Below, piece by piece: positions 1 to 6,916 of a DNA stretch of 50,290 bases. Source of the DNA: Kitasatospora indigofera. Lineage in GTDB: Bacteria; Actinomycetota; Actinomycetes; Streptomycetales; Streptomycetaceae. A model generated the notes under the pieces. The model was not told the DNA's origin. It did no database searches and worked only from the letters and a program-made list of their open reading frames with translations. Position 1 is the first letter of the stretch. Each line of letters starts with the position of its first letter. Made by a program: the position numbers and the translations under genes. The stretch lies in NCBI RefSeq assembly GCF_014655955.1, contig NZ_BNBO01000064.1, positions 1 to 50,290 on the forward strand, given 5' to 3'.

Positions 1-2
1 GC

Positions 3-386
3 CGCACCCTGTGGGCCGGCAACCTCCGCCCAGGACGCATGCACGACACCACCGCTATACGGGGCGAGGGCATCGACGACCTGTTCCGGCAGTTCCCAAA
101 AGTCCAAGTACTGCTCGATGACGGCTACCTGGGCCTGCGACGCGACCATCCTGGCAAAGCCGTCACGCCACCAAGGAAGCCCAACAAGATCGCCGCACCA
201 GAAGTCCACGCAGCCCGCGAGCGGGCACGCCACGAACACTCCTCCCAGCGCATCCCCGTCGAGCACGCCCTCGCCGACCACAAGCGCTGGAAGGGCCTGG
301 CTCGCTGGACCCACCGCCGAGATACCCTTCCCGACACCTACCTCGCCATCGCCGGCCTCGTCTCCGACCGCACCGCCACCACCTGA
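3..386 (+). pseudogene. DDE transposase, C-terminal part (cut by window edge)
   Basis: The reading frame is open from the first bases, so the 5' part lies outside the window; 127 residues are visible. It matches the C-terminal half of IS5-group/HARBI-like DDE transposases. It shows the block LLDDGYLGL, with the middle catalytic aspartate context, and IPVEHALADHKRWK, where the glutamate fits the last catalytic acid. The frame ends at TGA 384-386. No terminal inverted repeat could be identified after the stop. Whether the gene is complete upstream cannot be told, so the pseudogene label is provisional. It belongs to the mobile DNA to the left of the first tRNA-derived repeat. Confidence 0.6.
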
Positions 387-695
387 CCAACAGCAGCACC
401 TCGGGCCATCACATCGCCACCGCAATCACGCACCAGATCGTTGCGGGTAGGTCGGAAAGTGAGCCCAGATCGCTCTGTGGACTGGGCGGCCTGGCGGCTC
501 CTGAACTCTGCGGATGGCAGGTCAGCTTCGAGACCGTGGGGCCCAGGAGGATTCCTGCTTCTGAGCCTCAAGTACTTGCGGGACCAGTGCGGGACCACAC
601 GGCCTGAGCGGAGCCGAACCACACCAGCTCGGTCGCACGCAAAGGTGTGCGGCCGATGCCCCGTGACCTGCGGAAATGCCCTGCATTGCGACCTG
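387..695. other. No gene recognised
   Basis: Between the transposase and the first tRNA-derived repeat no frame shows a recognisable protein. It probably represents the right end of an older integrated element. Confidence 0.4.
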
Positions 696-737
696 GGGGT
701 CAAGGGGTCGCAGGTTCAAATCCTGTCGTCCCGACAG
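696..737 (+). repeat. Attachment-site repeat: 3' half of tRNA-Pro(GGG), copy 1
   Basis: Identity to the tRNA begins at the anticodon loop, CTGGGGG at 693-699 (anticodon GGG). It continues through the 3' anticodon stem TCAAG, a T arm with TTCAAAT, and the acceptor strand CGTCCCG with discriminator A. The sequence upstream does not form the 5' half, so this is not a functional tRNA gene but a scar of integration. The same 42 bases recur at 13813-13854. Confidence 0.85.
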
Positions 738-745
738 AATGTCGG

Positions 746-787
746 AAGGCCGCTGGCCGGGAGAAATCCTAGGCCAGCGGCCTTTTT
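746..787 (+). terminator. Hairpin terminator behind tRNA-Pro scar 1
   Basis: A 13-bp perfect stem (AAGGCCGCTGGCC at 746-758, its complement at 772-784) with a 13-nt loop is followed by a T run. It lies 9 bases behind the tRNA fragment, where a tRNA gene would have its terminator. Confidence 0.7.
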
Positions 788-941
788 GCTGATGGTCCGA
801 CAGGTGATCACCGGCCGGAGCGGCGCCTGCTTGCGATCTTGTCAGGGACCAGCCGGGGACCGGAGACATCGACTGGCGGGACCGCTGCTACCTGCGGGCA
901 CTCCTGGAACCGTGCAGGTGGGCCGCACGGTCGAGCACTCA

Positions 942-1325
942 CTAGACGAGACGCAGGTGACGCACTCCGGCCTCCGCCGGAGCCGAGCTGGCGGATGTCG
1001 CCTGCGGAGTGCTCCGGTCCGCCGACAGGTGCCTGCTGAGAGTCCGGCCAGCCTTCTCGATGGAGCTCTTGTCCGGGTGCAGGTAGCGCTGGGTCGTGGT
1101 GATGTGGCCGTGGCCTGCGATCTTCTGGAGGACGTGGATGGGGACGCCAGCGTCGGCGAACCAGGTGAGGCCGGTGTGTCGGAGGTCGTGCCGGCGCAGG
1201 TATTCGTAGCCGAGGCTGACGACTTCGTCCCAGTGGGTTGCCTTGCTGCGGATGGCTGTGGTGACCCGGCCGCCGCTCGGGCCGGTGAAGAGGCGGGCCA
1301 TTGGGCCGTTGCCGACCACGTTCAT
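942..1325 (-). pseudogene. int: Tyrosine integrase, C-terminal remnant
   Basis: The frame contains the catalytic C-terminal signature of tyrosine recombinases: LRRHDLRHTGLTW (box II HxLR with the first histidine), then IAGHG and TTTQRYLHP, which supplies the active-site tyrosine. Homology fades upstream of about 1325. The N-terminal arm-binding and core-binding domains are missing, so the gene is truncated and probably inactive. Its 3' end faces the tRNA-Pro scar about 200 bp away, the usual place of int next to attP. Weak coding character upstream in the same frame was not counted. Confidence 0.75.
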
Positions 1326-1514
1326 GCGCCGAGACCGCGTGCCAGCGCTGGAACCGCAACCTTTCCCGGTGGCACCTTTTCGGTGACCCTGACGGGGAAG
1401 GGATCGGGTACTGGGACCCGGCACTGTGAGTTCCGGACGGCGTGCCGTCTGGCCCGCACTCGGCGGACCAGACGGCACCGGATGCACGACAAGCGGTAGG
1501 AGGGCCGGGCCGAA

Positions 1515-1940
1515 GTGGCGAGAGCATGGGTCAGAACCGAGGCGGGGCCGCACCTGCGTGGCCGCGTCACCCGTAACACCAGACCCGAGGTCGTGCTGCG
1601 CCAACGGGTCCATGCTTTTGGTCTGCGCTTTCGGCTGCATGTTCCCTTGGCGTCCAGGTGCACCCCGGACTTCGTGCTGCCCAGGCACCGGGTCGCCGTG
1701 TTCGTCGACGGCTGCTTCTGGCACGGCTGTCCGGAGCACGGGCCCCGCGAATTCCGCGCTCCGAACGCCGACCGGTGATGGGAGAAGATCACTACCAACA
1801 GGCAGCGGGACGAACGGAACACCGCTGCCGCCGAGGCAGCCGGACGTACGGTCGTCCGACTCTGGGAGTGCGAGATCCGACGTGATGCCTCCGCAGCAGC
1901 GCTACGCGTTCGGTCCGCCACCGGCACGGGGAAGGACTGA
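1515..1940 (+). pseudogene. vsr: Vsr-type very-short-patch repair endonuclease, interrupted by an in-frame stop
   Basis: Reading from GTG 1515 (AGGAGG at 1498-1503) the first 87 codons give a clear Vsr N-terminus: TRPEVVLRQRVHAFGLRFRLH, PDFVLP with the metal-binding aspartate, and VFVDGCFWHGCPEHG. TGA at 1776-1778 interrupts the frame, but the same frame continues with WEKITTNRQRD and VVRLWECEIRR to TGA 1938-1940. That is the normal Vsr C-terminus, and the total of 141 codons is family-sized. The stop falls where Vsr proteins usually have an aromatic residue, so a TGG to TGA change is likely. It converges on the methyltransferase gene with 5 bases between the stops. Vsr nicks at T:G mismatches left by 5-methylcytosine deamination; this copy should make only a truncated protein. 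Confidence 0.8.
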
Positions 1941-1945
1941 CCTTC

Positions 1946-3925
1946 CTAGAACAGCGCTCCCTCGCTCGCCTCTCTGGACGAAAACGGCGTGGCCGGGCTC
2001 TGACCGGCCCTGGCGGCACCCTGGGTTGCGCACATCTCCCGAAGGGGGCAGCCGCCGCATGCCGGGCCGCCTGCGCGGCAGTACGTCAGGCTCAGCAGCC
2101 GAACTGCGGCCATCCGGAGCGGTGCGTCGTCGCCAGCACCCACCAGTTTCGCAAGGTTGATCCGTCCGTCGTTGAGCGCGTTCGCAGAGGTGTCGTCGGT
2201 AGCAAGGCCTATCCCGGCCACACGTTCCGCGACGCGGATGGGTCCCTGCGTGGCCATAAGCAGGTCGTTGTCGAGGAGGAGTCGGAAGACGGCCTTCTCG
2301 TTCGGCTTGAGGCCGAGCTGGTCGGCAACCCCATCCCGGTCCTCCCAGACCTTCCGCTTGCCTGCCAGCTTCTCGAGACGTTCCAGCGCCCTGCGTGCAG
2401 AGGGGCGCTGAGCCGACTGGACCACTTTCGTGTACGCGGCACGGGTCAGGTGCGGGAGGCCGTCGACGTGCGTCATGGCCTCGGTCAGGCCGTCCACGTT
2501 CGCCTTGCCGGTGCCGACCAAGGCGGCGACGGCGGCCTGGGGAACGCCCATCCGGGGCCCCGGAAGGGAGATCCAGTCGGACTTCGCCCGCTGTTCCGTC
2601 GCCCAGTCCGTCAGCACCCGGCGAACGACGCCCCAGAAGGGCTGGAGAGGGCCGGAGGCCGCATCCTCGGGGTGGGGCCAAAGGGCGCGGGCGGCTGCCT
2701 CGCCCAGGTACGGCGGGACGGCGTTCCCGATCTGCCGGAAGGCGTCACTGCGCATGCCGGCGAACCGGAAGTTGTCGGGGAACGTCTGGATCCGCGCGGC
2801 TTCCCGTACGGTCAGCGTACGGGGCTGGTCGGGGTGGATGTACCAGTAGCCGTCCTTGGCGATGTGCGCCGTGATGGTACGGCTCAGCTCGTCCCAGCCG
2901 AGGCGGTTGTACTTGTCCGTGAAGTTCTCGGTGTCGTAGCGGAAGAGCCTGCTCTTCTCGGGGTCGTCCTTGAACTTCTGGTAGAGGTCCGAGTAGAGGC
3001 TCTTCGAGTCCATGAGGTCGAAGAGCTCCGCGTCGTCCTTCCGGACGGGTCGGGTCATGTGGTCGTGCACGAGCCCCCTGGGAGCGCCCTTCCGCATGTC
3101 CGCGGCGAACCGCGAGAGCTTCCCGTTCCTGGCGTACGGGGTCTCACGGCTCCCGGTCTCGTTCACCGGGACCGGCGGCAGGTCGGAGATGGCGTCACGG
3201 AGAGTGACGATATTTGCGTGCTGCTTCGGCCAACGGAACTCCGTGGAGTCCCTGCGTGCCTGGAGGATCAGGCGCCGCCGGTGCTGGGGTACCCCGAACT
3301 TCCACGTGTCGACGAGGTGGACCTGGGTCACGTACTTGGCGTCCTCGAGCTTCTGCTCGATGATGCGCACGACCCGGAAGTCGTCAGCCAGACCCATGTC
3401 CGGAACGTTCTCCATGAGCACTGCCCGAGGCCTGAGCGCGAGCACGATGTCGATGTAGGCGCGCCAGAGCTCCTTGCGGACGTCGTGCTCGTCGCGAATG
3501 CCCTTGGCCACGAGATCGCGGATCTTGGCGCTGCCCGCCCGGCTGAACGGCTGGCAAGGTGGTCCGCCCGCAACGAGGTCTACCTCGACGCCCTCGAACA
3601 GCGACAGCAGCTCGTTGCGCCCCTCTAGGCTGCCTAGGTCGAGCTTCAGACTCATGCCCGGGAAGTTGTGCCGGTGTGTCTCCAGCGCGCGGTCGTTGTT
3701 GTCCACGGCTGCGGCGACGGTCCATCCCGCACGCTTGAGCCCGAGACTGAGGCCTCCCGCCCCCGAGAAGAGGTCAACGGCCAAGCGCTCCTCCGGCCGG
3801 CGTTGCTTGAGCCACTCCCTGAAGGTGTCGGGTGTGCACGCGTCGGGATGGGCCTCCAGGGGGAGGTACTTGCTGCGCACCAGTGCGACCTCGTAGGTAC
3901 CTGGCGCACGAGTCCGGCCCGCCAC
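1946..3925 (-). CDS. dcm: DNA cytosine-5 methyltransferase with C-terminal endonuclease-III-type Fe-S module
   Basis: With the start at GTG 3925 (GGAGG six bases ahead) the protein has 659 residues. Motif I (DLFSGAGGLSLG) begins at about 51, PCQ with catalytic C124, ENV at 172-174, QHRRR at 214-218, and the closing block RQIGNAVPP near 400. This is a full C5-methyltransferase. About 250 further residues follow, ending in four cysteines, C616-x6-C623-x2-C626-x5-C632, exactly the iron-sulfur cluster spacing of endonuclease III/MutY glycosylases. A clear HhH-GPD catalytic Lys/Asp could not be placed with certainty. The gene lies 251 bp behind the AIPR gene. It probably methylates host DNA for the defence system; the C-terminal module may recognise or cut DNA (inference). 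The start is uncertain, as the frame stays open further upstream. Confidence 0.85.
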   Translation of the reverse strand: MAGRTRAPGTYEVALVRSKYLPLEAHPDACTPDTFREWLKQRRPEERLAVDLFSGAGGLSLGLKRAGWTVAAAVDNNDRALETHRHNFPGMSLKLDLGSLEGRNELLSLFEGVEVDLVAGGPPCQPFSRAGSAKIRDLVAKGIRDEHDVRKELWRAYIDIVLALRPRAVLMENVPDMGLADDFRVVRIIEQKLEDAKYVTQVHLVDTWKFGVPQHRRRLILQARRDSTEFRWPKQHANIVTLRDAISDLPPVPVNETGSRETPYARNGKLSRFAADMRKGAPRGLVHDHMTRPVRKDDAELFDLMDSKSLYSDLYQKFKDDPEKSRLFRYDTENFTDKYNRLGWDELSRTITAHIAKDGYWYIHPDQPRTLTVREAARIQTFPDNFRFAGMRSDAFRQIGNAVPPYLGEAAARALWPHPEDAASGPLQPFWGVVRRVLTDWATEQRAKSDWISLPGPRMGVPQAAVAALVGTGKANVDGLTEAMTHVDGLPHLTRAAYTKVVQSAQRPSARRALERLEKLAGKRKVWEDRDGVADQLGLKPNEKAVFRLLLDNDLLMATQGPIRVAERVAGIGLATDDTSANALNDGRINLAKLVGAGDDAPLRMAAVRLLSLTYCRAGGPACGGCPLREMCATQGAARAGQSPATPFSSREASEGALF

Positions 3926-3998
3926 TCTCACCCTCCGCTCAACCCCGCTGACAGGGACCAACGACACCACAGACTTCCAGCCGCAATCAAGCAGAATG

Positions 3999-4034
3999 CG
4001 CCGAACCACCCCGACGTCCTCGGCGGTTCGGCGC
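3999..4034 (-). terminator. 10-bp inverted repeat between AIPR and methyltransferase genes
   Basis: GCGCCGAACC (3999-4008) and its perfect complement (4025-4034) are separated by 16 bases in the 251-bp gap. It could terminate transcription from the AIPR operon or be an operator that sets methyltransferase expression apart. No T run follows. Confidence 0.35.
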
Positions 4035-4176
4035 CCACTCGGCGCGATGGTCCGTGCCGTGCTCCTCTGCTTTGCTCCGCCCCGGACAGATCCTTGCGAA
4101 ACGGCCGACGGCGCTCGGGGCGTGCAGGAAATTGGACCCCTGGTCGCACATCCTAACGAGCTGGCAGGTGTGAACG

Positions 4177-5925
4177 TTACGGGGCCCACCAGGAGGACCT
4201 CACCCGGTCCCAGCAGGCGTGCCTCTTGCACCACTCGGTCACGTTGGCAGCCTCCGGTGCGTCCACGAGAAGTGGCCGGACGACCTCGACCGCAAGAGCC
4301 GGGACGGCGTTCCGTATCCAGGCAGGAAGATTCTGCGCCCGCCAGATCTCGTCCAGGTCGATCCGGTCGGCGCACCGGTCCACGAGCAGCGACGTCACGT
4401 ACGTGGCCGTCGGACCGAGGTAGCCTCCGAGTTTGAGGGACTGGATGATCTTCCTAGTGTGGCCGAAGAGTATCGCCTTGGCCACGAGCTGCTGGTAGTA
4501 CGGGCGGTCCGGGACCGTCTGGTCCGCCGGTGGCCCCAGGACCTCGGTGGTCCATGTCTGGAAGCACTTCTCTGCACCGAGGCTCACGTCGTGGGGGCGC
4601 CCAAGGTACGTCAGCTCGTACTTGGCGATGTCAGTCTTGCCGAACCTCTGGGCGATCGGGTTCTGTGTCCGGAAGTCCCGCTGCTGGGAGCCTCGTTCCC
4701 GCCTCGAGAGGTCGACCTGGTACTGCCCACGCACGCGCTCGTAGTACCAGCGTGACTGGAAGGTGCTCCCCTCACGCGCCGGGATCCACTCGGAGCGGGA
4801 GAGCCGTTCGAGGGCAACGTGGAACGCCCCGTTGGCCTGGAAGTCCGCCTCCTTGATCGCGTTCTGGGAGTTCGCGCACCGGGAGATCTCGGAGACGAGC
4901 GTGTCAAGCGCCTCGGCTCCCACCACGGTGATCTTCGCGGGCACCGACACGCGGTCCAGGCTTTGGGGGTCCCGGTTCCACATGTGGTGCAACGAGGCCG
5001 TGGTCTGACCGCCGTTGACAATCTGCAGGTTCACCAGCCGGGTGATCTGTTGCACTCCGCCGACCCCGGGCTCCGTGACCACCTGACTGGCGGTCGCGGA
5101 CACTCCGTTGTTGTAGGCGAGGAAGCGGCCGGGCGTGTTCCGGACGGTCTCGCCGATGCCCTTGTTGACCTTGGTCCGAGCCTGCAGGTAGGCACGTACG
5201 TTCCGCTGGAGCAACTTGGCTCCGTGCTGGTCGTACAGCTCCGCGAGAACAGCACCGGGTATTGCAGCGAGCAGACAGGAGTAGTCCTCGTCTCCCGGGA
5301 CCGGGAGGCAGGCCAGGGGCGGATCCAGGTTGATCACCGTGTCCTCCTCCGGTCGCCCGGACGAGGCCAGCCGGTGGAGCCGGGCTATGTCCCAGAGTTC
5401 GTACGTGCACCTGAGGCCCGCGACCTCGTCCTGCTCCCAGGTGTCGACAGTCACGCGGCCGTCGGTGACGAGGAAAATCCGCACCCTGGTCAGGTCGGGC
5501 CACGCGTTGTGAATCGCAAGCGCCATGGGATGGGCGCGGTCAGTCTCGGCTAGCTCCAAGTGGATGCCCTGTCGGCATCGCTCCACGAAGTTGCGGGCGC
5601 GACGCAGAATCCGCTGGACGTCGGCCTTGCGGACGACCTCGGCTTTCCGGTTAGGTGCGCCGGCCACGACGTCCAGAACGGTTCCGCCGCGGCTGACGAA
5701 GTACCCGAAGACCTCCATGGCTCCGCGGCCAGTGTCGGTCAGTTTCCGGATGTAGCAGGGTTCGATTCCCTCGAGGGCGCCGTCCTCGGTCAGGAACCCG
5801 CCCACGACCTCGGTGAACGAGTCGTTGTAGTAGGGCGAACCGGTCGACTCGCCGAAGCTCGCCCGGGCCATCTCGTGGAGGTCCTCGGCAAAGGCCGTCA
5901 GGTCACTCTCGGACAAGCTTCCCAT
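4177..5925 (-). CDS. AIPR family protein
   Basis: The 582-residue protein carries the signature of the AIPR family (abortive infection phage resistance). This includes LLQRNVRAYL near 238, FLAYNNGVSATA near 268 and IVNGGQTTASL near 304, followed by a conserved segment ending in the SRWYYERVRGQY block. The family is known from restriction-modification neighbourhoods and abortive-infection loci; its biochemistry is not settled. ATG 5923-5925 lies inside the end of the PD-(D/E)XK gene (23-bp overlap), so translation is probably coupled. Third gene from the end of the defence block on the minus strand. Confidence 0.85.
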   Translation of the reverse strand: MGSLSESDLTAFAEDLHEMARASFGESTGSPYYNDSFTEVVGGFLTEDGALEGIEPCYIRKLTDTGRGAMEVFGYFVSRGGTVLDVVAGAPNRKAEVVRKADVQRILRRARNFVERCRQGIHLELAETDRAHPMALAIHNAWPDLTRVRIFLVTDGRVTVDTWEQDEVAGLRCTYELWDIARLHRLASSGRPEEDTVINLDPPLACLPVPGDEDYSCLLAAIPGAVLAELYDQHGAKLLQRNVRAYLQARTKVNKGIGETVRNTPGRFLAYNNGVSATASQVVTEPGVGGVQQITRLVNLQIVNGGQTTASLHHMWNRDPQSLDRVSVPAKITVVGAEALDTLVSEISRCANSQNAIKEADFQANGAFHVALERLSRSEWIPAREGSTFQSRWYYERVRGQYQVDLSRRERGSQQRDFRTQNPIAQRFGKTDIAKYELTYLGRPHDVSLGAEKCFQTWTTEVLGPPADQTVPDRPYYQQLVAKAILFGHTRKIIQSLKLGGYLGPTATYVTSLLVDRCADRIDLDEIWRAQNLPAWIRNAVPALAVEVVRPLLVDAPEAANVTEWCKRHACWDRVRSSWWAP

Positions 5926-6916
5926 CCCCCAGCCGGCTCGTGGCATCCCCCAGCAGCTCCCGGACCGTGGCCTCGCCCACCTGGTACTCGCCACAGAGCC
6001 GCAGGTCCAGATTGTAAGAGACTCCCGAGACCCCCGACGGCAGCATCGTGTCCACGATCCGAGGAAAGCCCTCGACGACGCGGTAGAACCTGCGTCCGTC
6101 GAGCACCCAGCGCTCGTGTTCGTAGTGGCGACGGTGGGCCTCGACCCAGCCAGCCTCCAGCAGGGCTTCCTCCAGCTCCGTGAGCTGGTCGGCCAGACCA
6201 CGGTGCCCCCGTAGCTCGTCGACCAGGTCGGGCAAGCTCGTTCCGGTGGAGTCGCTTCGCAGGGTCTGGTGCGCGAGCAGGAGCGTCTCCAGCGAATCGG
6301 TGGCCAACTGGTCCTCGCCGTGGATCCGGCACCTTGGGTACCGCTGGCGGCTGACGGTCGTCTTGGCCTCCAGCCCCCAGTCTCCCAACAGGAAGTCCTT
6401 CGCGTCGCCGCGCGGCCCGCTCCACGCGGCCACGGCCTTGCCCGGTGCGGCCGCGACCACGAGGTCTCTCAGTACAAGGAGCTCGCCGAACAGCCCCGCC
6501 CGCTCCTCCGGCGCGAGCACCTGCCCCAGGCCTCTCCCCAGCATGCGCTGCCAGGTGGTGATCCGACGCGTCACGCCGGCCGCTGGTGCCGCCGACGTGT
6601 TGGTCAGGTGGCCGAGCAGGTCGGCCAGCAGTGCGGAGAATACGCCGCGGTCCGTGCTCGGCTGCGCGACGACCTCCACGTTCCCGTGCTGGACCGAGCA
6701 CGTGAGCCCGTTCGCGAGGACTAGGTCGCGGTCCCGAAGACTCTCCGTGCTGGCGATGACGAGCGCCCACTCCTCCTCGGGGAACCTGACCTCCGCGAAG
6801 ACGTCCAGAGCCGCGATCGAGGGCAGGCGGCGGCGTACCGTGCCGGGGCCGCTCGGAACCTCGGACTCCAACTCCCCGAACAACGCCGATATCTGGACTG
6901 CAGCGAGGCTCGTCAC
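5903..6916 (-). CDS. PD-(D/E)XK motif nuclease-like protein
   Basis: The 337-residue protein matches the PD-(D/E)XK-fold family found with Z1 and AIPR genes. The likely active site is E145 in GLFGELLVL, D174 in RGDAKDF and E183-x-K185 in GLEAKTT, with the spacing of a restriction-nuclease fold. It starts at GTG 6914-6916, overlapping the stop of the Z1 gene by GTGA, and its end overlaps the AIPR start. It is the most likely nuclease of the operon (inference from fold and motif). Confidence 0.8.
   Translation of the reverse strand: MTSLAAVQISALFGELESEVPSGPGTVRRRLPSIAALDVFAEVRFPEEEWALVIASTESLRDRDLVLANGLTCSVQHGNVEVVAQPSTDRGVFSALLADLLGHLTNTSAAPAAGVTRRITTWQRMLGRGLGQVLAPEERAGLFGELLVLRDLVVAAAPGKAVAAWSGPRGDAKDFLLGDWGLEAKTTVSRQRYPRCRIHGEDQLATDSLETLLLAHQTLRSDSTGTSLPDLVDELRGHRGLADQLTELEEALLEAGWVEAHRRHYEHERWVLDGRRFYRVVEGFPRIVDTMLPSGVSGVSYNLDLRLCGEYQVGEATVRELLGDATSRLGDGKLVRE

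Noticed and set aside
696..737. Functional tRNA-Pro gene
   Set aside because: Only the 3' half from the anticodon loop is present; the upstream sequence cannot form the 5' acceptor, D arm or anticodon stem. The same holds at 13813-13854.
522..869. Minus-strand frame containing GRQDLNLRPLDPQ
   Set aside because: This peptide is the well-known spurious translation of a tRNA 3' end; the DNA is the tRNA-Pro scar.
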